Part shown: positions 21,400-64,000 of the stretch, one piece after another
How positions within the stretch are numbered: the first letter of the stretch is position 1
Layout of the letters: each line of letters begins with the position of its first letter
NCBI GenBank assembly: GCA_023101885.1
Contig: JALPQD010000407.1
Coordinates: forward strand, 1-64,000
DNA from: Typhlomys cinereus
Lineage: Eukaryota; Chordata; Mammalia; Rodentia; Platacanthomyidae
Length of the DNA: 64,000 nt
Direction: 5' to 3'
Position numbers and translations under genes: made by a program
The notes under the pieces: model-generated
The model's input: the letters and a program-made list of their open reading frames with translations, nothing else
Told to the model about the DNA's origin: nothing
The model's database searches: none

Positions 21400-21627
21400 A
21401 TGAGTTCAGTCCTGCTGCCTGCCTGGGACTCAGTTACAGCCCTCTGCTCCCCAGGTGGCCTTAAGTTACCGTCTGCCTACCCCAGAGATCAGCTGGCTGG
21501 TGGGTCCTTGCAGGGTCATGTCAGTGTCTGTGTCTTATCGGTCTGCCTGCCCACACCATCCTCCCTACCCCAGAGACCTGCCCACTGGTGGGCTGCTGGG
21601 GTCATAGAAGTGCGTGTGTCTGCTCAG

Positions 21628-21742
21628 GGTGGAGCCCACTGAGGCTGGGGACTACAGGCTGTGCTTCGACGGCTCCTTCAGCACCATCTCAGAGAAGCTG
21701 ATGTTCTTCAGGCTCATCTTTGACAGCCTTCAAGATGACTAG
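21628..21742 (+). pseudogene. TMED1: TMED1 exon 3, premature stop and missing 3' part
   Basis: A TGCTCAG acceptor is followed by [27 protein letters not shown] and LIFDSLQDD, matching the end of the GOLD domain with the second conserved Cys. Human continues into an acidic linker and coiled coil. Here a TAG (21740-21742) replaces the next Glu codon. The following bases do not match the expected linker beyond a short TGGGCAG remnant, and no exon-3 donor is recognisable. Confidence 0.88.
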
Positions 21743-21904
21743 TGCTGTGGTTGGGCAGGGTTGCCCCTTCCCAGATGCCTGGGCTTCCATACCTCGGGTC
21801 TCTCCTTTTTGCCCTGACCCATGACCCTCTATTTTAATAATGATAGTACAAGTCCAGTTAATTCATTCCCTAGATTTAATCCATTTTTTCAATTTTTAAT
21901 GGCA

Positions 21905-22165
21905 TTCTTGTGCATGAATATATGTGTGTGTGCATGCGTGGAAGACTGCACTTGAGTGTGTGCACCTGTGGAAGGATGGCATCTAGAATCACCTTAGATT
22001 GTTCTTCCTTCTTTTTGCTTTGCTCTGGGGTTTCCGAGACTCCATCTTCCAGGGCCAGAATTACAGGCCATTGCCCTTCCCATCCAGCATTTTATGTGGG
22101 ATCTAGGGATCTGAACTCTTACTTTTGCTTGTGAAGCAAAAAAAGTTGTCTCACCAGCCTGTAAT
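21905..22165 (-). mobile_element. Old IDL-Geo-like SINE
   Basis: Minus-strand copy in TMED1 intron 3. The plus-strand view shows TG-rich tail sequence, CTCTGGGGTTTCCGAGACTCC, and a head near 22100-22160. Diverged older subfamily. Confidence 0.6.
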
Positions 22166-22216
22166 GACTGTTTTAATGGCATGTTAACTGCCATATATAC
22201 TTACATGAGTCATGAA

Positions 22217-22450
22217 TGAGCTGGAGAGGCAGCTCAGCGGTTAAGATTCTGCTTTGCAAGCAGAAAGTCTGAGTTCAGATTCCAGGTCTCATGTAAAAAC
22301 ACAGAAAAGGCAGAGCTTGCACTTCTGGCTCTGGTGGGCAGAACCTGGGAAATCCCAGAGTGAAGCAAAAAGGGGGTAGAAGAAATCCAGGATGATTCCC
22401 CAAGTTGCGGCAGGAGGACTGCAGTGAATTCAAGGGCAAACTGGATCCCG
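22217..22450 (+). mobile_element. Old IDL-Geo-like SINE
   Basis: The head GAGCTGGAGAGGCAGCTCAG is followed by TCTGAGTTCAGATTCCAGG and a right half with GAACCTGGGAAATCCCAGAG. It lacks the usual (CA)n tail and runs into B1-like sequence after 22400. Confidence 0.6.
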
Positions 22451-22616
22451 TCTCAAAAAGGAAAAAGCCCTGGGATTCATCCCCAGTACCACAGAAACAG
22501 GTGTGGTGACTCAAGTCTGTCAGCCCAGTGCTAGAGAGGTGGAGGCAGGAAGACCAGGAATTCAAGGCCATCTTTGGCTGATGTGCATCATGAGATCCTA
22601 CCCCAAAATGAAAATA

Positions 22617-23325
22617 AGGGCTGGGCTCAGGTGAAGACTGCCTCACAAGCAGAAGATCCTGAGTTCTGGGGCTGGAGAGGTGGCTCAGGGGTTAAGCCTC
22701 CGCCTTGAAGGTGGAAGGTCCTGAGTTCGGATCCTAGACCCCATGTATAGACGCCAGGCAGAAGCCGGGGCAGCCTGCGTTTCTGGTCCTGGTAGGGCGG
22801 AGCCTGTGAATCCCTGGGCAAAGTAAACAAGGAGGAGGTGGAGGCGGTCCATGGTGGTTCCCGAATTCGCCTGTGGTTCTACACACACATACATACACAC
22901 ATGCATACATGCATACACACACAGTTGAATAAATAATAAATAAAAAAAAATTAAAAAAAAAAAAGATCCTGAGTTCAGAACCCAGGTCCCACATAAAAAT
23001 GCCAGATGGAGGGGCTGGAGAGGTGGCTCAGGGATTAAGCTTTGCCTTGCAGGCAGAAGGTCCTGAGTTCTACATACACATACAATTGAATAAATAATAA
23101 AAAAAAATTTTTTAAATGCCAGGTGGAAATGACATAGAAACCAGAAACAGCAGCAGCCTGCACTTCATGCCCTGGTGGGGAGAGCCTGGGAAATTCCAGA
23201 GCAAAGCAAAAAGGAGGTAGAAGCAGTCCAGGATGATTCCTGAAGTCACCTTTGGTCCTCCACAGGAGCACACAGTGCCCTCTCTCTCTCTCTCACACAC
23301 AAAATGAATAAAGCTAAAAAAAAAA
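22617..23325 (+). mobile_element. Nested SINE cluster: two young copies inside one old copy
   Basis: An old plus-strand element starts near 22617. A young full copy (about 22669-22950) sits in it between duplicates of AGATCCTGAGTTC (near 22654 and 22965). A second young copy (about 23012-23110) with its right half deleted sits between duplicates of AAATGCCAGRTGGA (22997 and 23115). The old element then continues to 23325, ending in CTCTCTCTC and AAATGAATAAAG. The nesting dates the subfamilies relative to one another. Confidence 0.85.
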
Positions 23326-23330
23326 AGTTA

Positions 23331-23539
23331 AAAGGTGCTGTAGAGGTGGCTCAGGAGTTAAGCCTCTGCCTTGCAGGCAGAAGATCTTGAGTTCCCATCC
23401 TAGACCCCACGTATAGATGCCAGGCGGAAGCGGGGGCGGCTTGCGTTTCTGGTCCTGGCAGGGTGGAGCCTGTGAATCCCGGGGCAGAGTAAACGAGGAG
23501 GTGGAGGCGTCCATGGTGCTTCCCGAATTTGCCTGTGGT

Positions 23540-23593
<54 letters not shown>

Positions 23594-23630
23594 TGAATAA
23601 ATAATAAAAAATTTAAAAACAAAACAAAAA
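23331..23630 (+). mobile_element. Young IDL-Geo SINE with long (CA)n
   Basis: The head GCTGTAGAGGTGGCTCAGG, the body GTGAATCCCGGGGCAGAGTA and the tail start TGTGGTTCTAC are followed by about 24 CA repeats (23543-23589) and TTGAATAAATAATAAA. It lies just upstream of the TMED1 exon-4 remnant. Confidence 0.85.
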
Positions 23631-23795
23631 CACCAAGAAAAAATAACAGGTTTATGTAAAAGAACATGAGCCCAGAGAAGGTAATTAAATTGCTGACAGT
23701 CACACAGTGACTGGTGAGGATTCATACTTAGCCTGGTCACGTTCTCAGTCTTCTTGTCCTGGAAACCTGACCGGTCCCATCCCTGTGCCCAGCAG

Positions 23796-24010
23796 GAATC
23801 CATCAAGACCATGCGGACGCAGCTGAAGTGAAGCATCCAGGTGCTGACTCTGCTGTGGGCCTTCGAGGCCTGGGACCGCAATCTCCAGGAGAGCAACCGG
23901 GAGCAGGTCAACTTGTTGGCCGTGAGCATGGAGTGCTGTTGCTGGTGGCCGTCTTGCAGATGTTCACGCTCAAGCCCATCTTCCAGGACAAGCACACCGT
24001 GCTCACGTAG
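23796..24010 (+). pseudogene. TMED1: TMED1 exon 4 remnant with nonsense and frameshift
   Basis: After an intact CCCAGCAG acceptor the frame reads ESIKTMRTQLK, then TGA (23829-23831), then SIQVLTLLWAFEA and DRNLQES, the coiled-coil end of p24 proteins. After VNLLAVSME the frame is lost; one frame over it resumes VLLLVAVLQMFTLK, FQDK and ends at TAG 24010, the transmembrane helix and tail. The exon is 215 nt against 219 expected, a deletion of one codon plus one base. Confidence 0.9.
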
Positions 24011-24553
24011 CCGGCTCCGAGGAACGAGATGACAGGGCAGTGGGCCAACACGACTCTGCTGAGACTTTGGTCTGGACCGCCACCGTGGCCCCAGAACCCT
24101 CTCTTCCTTGGCCAGGCAGAGCATGCCAAGGTCTGCAGCCCCCTGGGAGGGGTCTCGGCAACAGCACCTATTTCGTGAAAGTTGTTCGTGGTGGGTGCTG
24201 GCATTCCGATATTGCCTTGAGGTTTCTTGGCTCCTCTGGGGAACATGTGCTTTAGCAAGTCTACCAGCCAGCCGGACATCTTCCTTCTTCTAAACCAGAC
24301 CAGTCCCCCTTGCCTTCAGTTCTCCCCCAGAATCAGAAGATGCAAAAGCCGCAGAGTGTGCAGGGGATAGAGTTTGTCTGAAGGGACCTGGCCCCTCCAA
24401 TGGGAGGGGCTGCAGACTGGGGGTGTGGCCACAACTCCAGGAGAGCTGCCTGGGGGAGAGGAGACCTTTCTTCCCTCTGCGGGGTGAGCCTGCCAAATGC
24501 TCAGGACCCTCAAGTACAAAAGGAGTTCCAGTCCAGGCACTGGAGTCAATAAA
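24011..24553 (+). other. TMED1: TMED1 3' UTR remnant
   Basis: Unique sequence follows the old stop codon and reaches an AATAAA at 24548-24553, the likely former polyadenylation signal. No coding sequence is recognisable. This assignment rests on position only. Confidence 0.45.
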
Positions 24554-24984
24554 TTATGACCCAAAAGTCCCAGATCCTGTGATTGGGGTGCAGGGGCACC
24601 AGCTTGAGGCACACCTGCCTCCCAGCAGCTTGGTGGGTGGGTGGGCTGCCAGGCAGGGAGGGAGGACATTCCCACGAAGCTCAGAAGAAAGGTCGGGTGG
24701 GAGCCGACGGAGGTGGTCGCCTGGCATGAAAGAAAAAAAAAATCAGAAACTCAAGTACAACTGTGTCCCCTACTGAGCCTGGAGACCTCCAAGAGGCCAA
24801 GAGAGCAAGAAGTTGGGATGTGGAGATAGGAAATGAGGGGACCCAGCCTGGGCGTCGGGCTTCTCAAAACATGCATCTAGATAACCCTGCACCTCCAAGC
24901 AAGTCCAATGAGGGCCCCCTGAGGGAAGGGAAAGCAACCAGTTTCGCTCGGCTGGGAAAGACACAAGAGGTGCACACGCTACAG
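24554..24984. other. Intergenic gap between convergent TMED1 and DNM2
   Basis: About 430 bp separates the two convergent 3' ends. It includes a short A-run (24732-24741) and no recognised gene or SINE. Confidence 0.5.
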
Positions 24985-58469
<33,485 letters not shown>

Positions 58470-60282
58470 CTGAAAGAGAAAGTGAGAAGCTCAGTCAGGA
58501 GGCAAAGGAACTCTCCTCCTTCTGTTTGTGAGGCAGAATCTTAATCCCTGAGCCATCTCTCCAGCCCATTTCCAGCATACTTTTTAACATGGCCTGAGAT
58601 GATCTATGCATTTATTTTCCTAATTGGTTCCAGACTGACCTGGCGCTCACTGCCTCCAAGCTGAATTCAGACTCAAGATCCTCGTGGCTGGACATCTGTG
58701 GGACTCCACAACTTGGGAGTTCGAGGTAGGAGGATGGCCTGTCTGAGACCAGCCTGGCCACACAGTGCCCATTTCACAACCATAGCTGAACCCAAAGGTA
58801 AAACTATAAGTTGCTGGGGTCCAGTATGGGATCTCTGGGTCTGTGTGGAAAATGCTTGGGGAGGGGAACCCACCAAGGCTCTGACACCAAGGCTCCTGCA
58901 GTGCATCTGGGCAGCTGTGGCTCTTTGGGAGTAGAAAAGGAGGGGCCTGGCAGTGCAGAGGGGCAGTTGCAGTTGGATCCTGAGTTGGATCCCCAGAACC
59001 CATGTGGGGGAGGAGGAACCAACTTCTGAAAGTTGTCCTCTGACCTCCACATGTACAAGCCCCTCTCCCCTCTCTGAGGGTCCACCAGGAGGAGACCTGA
59101 ATAGCAGTCATCCGCCACTCTCAAGCTGTCTCAAAGGAAGGGTCCTGTGGGATGGGAGAACTAGGGAGGTGGAGAACGTCCCCCCAGAAGTGCAAGGCGG
59201 CAGGAGGAAGTGGGTTCTGGGACAGGGGTACAGTGCTTGCCCAGTATGCAGGAAGCCCTGACATCCACCTCGGTACCATCTGTGTACACGGGATGAGGGC
59301 TGCATACCTGTGGCCCCAGCACACAAGGAGGCCTAGGAAGAGTGATTCAAGCTCCTCTGCCATCTATAGAGCTCAAGGCCAGTCTGAGCTACACAGAACC
59401 TGGTTCCACCATCACAATCTTTACCACCCCCTCACTCCCAACCCAGGCCTGCACAGGTCCCTTTGAGACCCCATTCACAGCTGAGGAAACTGAGGCTCAG
59501 AGAAAAGGAACTGGGACTTGGGATGGTGTGCGTGTGTATACGCGTGCGTGTGTACATGTTCTGATGATCTCGGCTGTGGGTTTTTTTGCGTACAGTGAAC
59601 AGTGCTGGCCAACGGGGAGCAGCGACAGAGAGGGGGTCAGCCAGGAGGGTCCCAGGACACCCTCCCTCACTGGTCATCAGCTGACCCACTTTCCAAGGAC
59701 AGCCTGGCTCCAGCCACCAGTGCGAGAGGAGTCACGTCCTTAGACAGTCACTAAAAACGGAACAACCATGCCCACCCCACAGAGCTCAGCCTCTTCCTGA
59801 GTGAAGTGCTTGGGAGTGCGGAGTGAAATAGGGCAGAGGTTCAGGTCCCAGGCCGGGCTGGAGGCCAAGGGTCTGACTCCTTCCCCTTCTCTCTCCCTCC
59901 ATAGCCTGCCTGCCTGCCAGCTCCTCCATCATTTGCATGGTGCCCATGGTGCACCAGGGCCCTTGCTCCCTGGATGTTGTTCCTTTAGCCACCCAGAGAG
60001 CCCACCAGGCCTTCTGATCCCAATAGGATTCAGGTGTGGACAGAGAGAGTGGCAACCACTATTACTACCTCTCCAAGAGTGCAGAGGACTTCAGAGTACA
60101 AGGTGAAGAAAGCACCTGGGGGGAATAGGGCTTTATCCTTACCCATACCGCTGTTCCCCACCTTCAACTTGCACAGCAAGGAGCACAGAGAGGGTAAGAC
60201 ACTTTCACAAGTCACACAGCACCCAGTCACCTCCTACAAGTGATCAGTCTAGTGAGACTCTATTTCAAAAAAGTTTCTTTCA

Positions 60283-60511
60283 GGCTGGGGAGAGGGCTCA
60301 GAGGTTATGCCTCTGCCTCACAAGCAGAAGCACCTGAGTTTGGAGCCCAGATCCCACATAAAAACACTTGGTGGAAATGGTGGTGGCCTATACTTCTGGC
60401 CCTGGAAGACAGAACCTGGAAAACCCCAAAGCAGCACAAATAGAAAGTAGAACAATCCAGAATGATTCCCAAAGTCACCACTGACCCTTCATGGGCACAC
60501 ATGGTATAGTC

Positions 60512-60546
<35 letters not shown>

Positions 60547-60555
60547 TAAAAAGAG
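60283..60555 (+). mobile_element. Old IDL-Geo-like SINE with (CA)n
   Basis: The head GGCTGGGGAGAGGGCTCAG, CACCTGAGTTTGGAGCCCAG, then AAACCCCAAAGCAGCAC and GATTCCCAAAGTCACC. (CA)n at 60509-60543, ending AATTAAAAAGAGAGAG. Confidence 0.75.
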
Positions 60556-60606
60556 AGAGAGAACTGAGTTCTGATCTCTGGATTCCACATAAAAATGCCA
60601 GGTGCA

Positions 60607-60900
60607 GAGCTGGGAAAGACGGCTCAGGGATTAAGAGTCTTGCCTTGCAAGGTCCTGAATTCAAAACCTAGATCCCACATAAGACAGGCAGGGAAAAAAA
60701 AAAAAAACAAAAACACCAGTGACCTGTACTTCTGGCCCAGTGAAGCAAGAAGGAGGTAGAAGCAATCCAGGATGATTCTCGAGGTCGTCTTGGTCCTCGG
60801 GACCAAGTGCTCTCTCAGGGACACACAGTGCTTTCTCTCTCTCTCTCTCGCGCTCTTACACACACACACACACACACACACAGATTGGAACTCAATGAGT
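60607..60900 (+). mobile_element. Old IDL-Geo-like SINE, partly deleted
   Basis: The head GCTGGGAAAGACGGCTCAGG is followed by a run of A (60690-60704) inside the element and a shortened right half. It ends CTCTCTCTCTC and (CA)n at 60858-60882. Confidence 0.65.
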
Positions 60901-63900
60901 AAAGTTGTTACCTCTGGATCTCAATTTGATTCCCGCGCCCATACAAACAAGCCAAGCTGTGATGCCCACGTGTGATCCTAGCCTTGTTCACTAAGAGACC
61001 CTGTCTCAAAAGTCAGAGTAGACAGCTTCCAAGGTTGTCTCTGACCTCCGCATGCATGTGGCACACATGCCTGAATTCCCTGTCCACTTGTCCCCAGCAA
61101 CAGAGACCAAGCCACCAGGCCACTGCCAGCGCTGTCCATCCTAGTCCCTGTGTTTCCAGGCACAAAGCATCCCTCTGACCTTCAGCAGCAACATGAATTT
61201 TCTCCACCACAGCCCTGTGCTCCAGGCGGACAGGTCTCCCCAGGAGGCTACAGATGGCCTGCTGCCAACCCTGCTGGACCAACCAGTCTTGCTCACCACA
61301 GGTTTCCCAGGAGCACTGTGCGAGCGGGTTTCTAGCTAGTTCTGAGCTCTCCAAGAACACTGGAGCTTCCATTTGGTCCCTGCACCCTCAAGTCAGGTCC
61401 ATGGCAGCTACTTACTAAGCACATATGGAGGGACTGAAGCTGGAGCTCAGTTGGTCCCGTGACTGCCCTGTGACGCTTTAAGCCCTGGGTGCCATCCCCA
61501 GCACCTGTTTCCCCAGCACATGGGCTGTGGGGGCAGGAGGAGCATGAGTTCAAGGTTCACCTCAGTCTCAAAACCGGTTGGACCCGAAGCAAGTGGGGAC
61601 CTCCTAGTCCAGCACAACTTCCTACTAGCATGGAGAAAACAAACACTGGCATCCTAGCTAGGCCACACTGAGCCACACCCTACTCAAGCTCCTTTTTTCT
61701 TAGACCCAGAAGCACCCCCAAAGCCTACTAGACTTAGCTTGTAGCTGATGGTTCCCCAGGTCCTAGTCTCTTGTCTACCCCATGATGATGGGGGTGAATG
61801 GGCCCAGAAAATGGCCAGCCATGGCCCCTAAATCATGACAAAGAAAAGTGATTGATGGGCCAGTGAGGTGGCTAAGTGGGTAAGTTTGACAATCGGAGTT
61901 GGATCCCCAGAACCCACATAAAGGTAATGGCTTCCATACGTGTGCTGTGCTATGTCCCCGCAGACACAATGAAGGCAGGAAAACTGACAGCCCTACCCAC
62001 TGTGTTGAGACAAGAGGGAGAGTGGCCTCAGCCCATGTCCATGAAACACTGAGAGGCAAGTGCCAGGCCTCGGAGCTGGATACTGGGAGAGAACTAACTA
62101 CAGGTCAGGCAGATTGGCACCCACTCCTGATGGGGAGGATATCGATGAGAACAGAGCCAGGGAGGCGCAGCGGGAGGCCTGAAAGCACATGGATGGAGTG
62201 AACAGCTTCCCAAAGCTTCCTCTGGCCTCTGGTACACCAAGGCATGTGTGACAAGGGCCCCCCTAAAATAAGTCACTTACTTATAGCTAAATATCTCACT
62301 TGTAAATGTTTAAAACATGCATAAAGAGCCTGAGAGAGCGGAATAAGCTGCCCGTCCCTAGGGATGGAGGCAGAGGACAGGAAGTTCAAAGTTAACCTCA
62401 GCTACACAGCCAAGTGGCCAGTCTGGACTATGTAAACAAACAAAAAATGCCACAGAGGAACAGGACACTGCCAGATCACAGGGTATGACATGACAGGGTG
62501 GGCAGGGCGGTCTCCCTGTGAAGAGGAGGGGAATCAATGGACAGTCTGTTCCTAACCAGGAACACAGCAAACCCAATAGCCCCAAGAGGGGAAAAAGGTG
62601 AGGGGACGGGGACTAGCTCTTCGGGCTGCGTCAAGGCTCCAGCTCGTCTGTTCTGGCTGGTGAGCACAGACCCAGGGCAAGGTGGAGACGGGGCAGGTAT
62701 GCCTGCCTTCCTGCCACCCACACTCAGCAGGAACACTGCCCACACCCTGAGTTTAACGGGATGATTCCCAGTGAGGGCAGGGTTCACCCACAGGCCAGCA
62801 GGAAGCCTGGTAACCGTGACCTGAGGTAATTTTCAAGCAGCGCCACCATGTAGTCATGGCTGGGCAGACCAGTCTGAGCAGGAAGCCACTCGACCCTCCT
62901 GTCTCGGGAGCCCAAGTGCAGTACCCAGATCCAGCCTCAGGGGATATGTCTTCAGACCACACAAGGAGATGCCACATCCTGAGATAGGGAAACTCAGACA
63001 GAGAAGGGAAAGATGCCATTCGTGTCCCTGGCTCTGCAACTTTGTCCCCAGGGGCCCATTTGAGGAACTTGGGGGTCTCTAACATGAATGTGTCCCTTGC
63101 CCCCCCCCCGCTCTGCTCACACTACTGCTCAAGCCTACTGCTCAAACCTAGAATATTCTCCCAGGAGGCCTGGCCCCAGGCAGACTCTCCCACCGGCTCT
63201 GACTGTGGTGGTCCTTCTGCTGCAATGCCAGATGGAGGAGGAGACAGGAACATGCGCTCTGAAGGCCCAGGACAGGACATACCACTCCCATGGGAGACAC
63301 TCCCCAGCCTTCCACCACTCCACTGCCCACTTAGCTCAACAGGATCTCAACATGTCCCTACATCCACAGCTGCTACCCTGCCCCAGGCAGCCCCTACCAC
63401 ACCCAGTGTGCTCCGCACCTCCAGACACTTGTCTCTGAGGAGGCTTCCCTTGGCCAGTCTTCAGCCACACCTGCCAGGGCCCAAAGGGACGCTCCCTGTG
63501 ACCACAGGCAAGTGGACAGGACACTCAGGTGGTCTTGTTAGCTGGACAGGGGCACCTGAACGCAGGCACGCAGCTTCTCATCCAACTTCCCCAATACGAA
63601 AAAGGAACTTGATACCAGCTGAGCTCTGAACCTCCTAAAGTGACGAGACTTGGGGCGAGCATCTGAACTCCCACCGCTGTGTCCAGTCCCACCAAAGAGG
63701 ACTGGATGGCAGTGTGCTGTTCCCATTGGAGCAACCCTGCCTGGCCAGCTCCCGGAAGCAGGGGTTCAGGTCCCATCTGCCTGTGGAGAACCCCCTTCTG
63801 TGGCTCTCTAGAACAGCCGGTCACCTGGCCATGTCAGCTTCCCCATCTATAAACACCAGCCAGAAGCCTAGGGGCAGCTGGCTGCAGGTCAGAATGGAAC

Positions 63901-64000
63901 AGACTTTGGTCACCAAGTGGCCTGGTTTGTGCCAGACACACCACAGCATGTTTCCTACACAGGAAGTATAGCTAGGCGTTTCCTGCTGAAGGCCTCCTGT

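Larger units (their letters stand above)
20565..24010 (+). pseudogene. TMED1: TMED1 (p24 gamma-1 cargo receptor), probable unitary pseudogene
   Basis: TMED1 is a p24-family type I membrane protein that cycles between ER and Golgi in COPII/COPI vesicles and has been reported to bind the IL-33 receptor ST2. All four exons are recognisable in place, so this is the original locus and not a processed copy. Exons 1-3 encode a signal peptide and GOLD domain very like the human protein. The rest is broken: the intron-2 donor reads AT instead of GT (21400); exon 3 stops with TAG at 21740 just after LQDD, and its last two dozen or so codons are absent; exon 4 has an in-frame TGA at 23829 and a net 4-nt deletion that shifts frame before the membrane anchor. 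No coiled coil, transmembrane helix or cytoplasmic tail can be made. Alternatives are a retained, truncated secreted GOLD protein or assembly error; four independent lesions argue against the latter. Confidence 0.85.
58470..64000 (-). other. DNM2: DNM2 intron 2 (part); exon 2 not seen
   Basis: No segment here resembles exon 2, which should encode the switch-1 Thr and RRPLILQL. Contents are SINEs (B2/B3-type near 58930-59090 and 61860-62270, old IDL-Geo near 60283-60555 and 60607-60900), (CA)n and unique sequence. The 63000-63700 open frames are GC-driven and show no exon features I can support. Confidence 0.6.

Noticed and set aside
23828..24032. Two short plus-strand open frames of about 60 residues
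   Set aside because: They are shadow frames of the broken TMED1 exon 4.
63042..63629. Plus-strand open frame of 195 residues
   Set aside because: Low-complexity Pro/Ser/Leu content, no homology recognised, no splice-site or promoter support, and opposite to DNM2 intron 2.

Overview
This is a vertebrate nuclear window from a rodent: split genes with canonical splice sites, dense tRNA-derived and B1/B2-type SINEs, many (CA)n tracts and one U6 retrocopy. The commonest young repeat is a dimeric SINE with an ID-like tRNA-Ala head joined to an unrelated right half and a (CA)n/AT-rich tail. That design matches the IDL-Geo family, which I recall as restricted to Geomyoidea (kangaroo rats, pocket mice, gophers). 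I infer a geomyoid rodent; the species cannot be fixed by eye. The gene order HIDE1 - TMED1 - DNM2 is the human 19p13.2 / mouse chr9 neighbourhood, shown here with DNM2 on the minus strand.

Layout. 1-6000: intergenic, with a CATGTAC-rich satellite-like block, a 370-bp polypurine tract, SINEs and a 53-bp minisatellite. 6076-6389 (+): the immunoglobulin exon of HIDE1 (C19orf38). 6400-20100: repeats, including two copies of an LTR-like sequence about 5.7 kb apart. 20480-24553 (+): TMED1, with its promoter and first exons well preserved but its 3' half ruined. About 24985 to beyond the right edge (-): DNM2 (dynamin 2). Exons 3 to 20 are present, including the mutually exclusive exon-10 pair and a 12-nt microexon; exons 1 and 2 lie outside. 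In a DNM2 intron, on the opposite strand, sits the mir-199a-1 locus.

How the genes stand. DNM2 is intact: every exon is open, phases agree, and lengths sum to a protein of about 872 residues against about 870 in human. A few unexpected substitutions cluster in GTPase-domain exons 4 and 6. TMED1 keeps the signal peptide and GOLD-domain coding. However, it has a GT-to-AT splice donor in intron 2, a stop just after the GOLD domain, a missing exon-3 tail, and a nonsense codon plus a frameshift in the last exon, so it looks like a unitary pseudogene. The mir-199a-1 locus is also decayed, in both arms. The HIDE1 exon is on the same strand as TMED1, whereas I recall these genes as divergent in human and mouse, which suggests a local inversion. 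The strongest story is lineage-specific remodelling next to an intact DNM2: a lost p24 cargo receptor, a lost copy of a deeply conserved microRNA, and a possible inversion.
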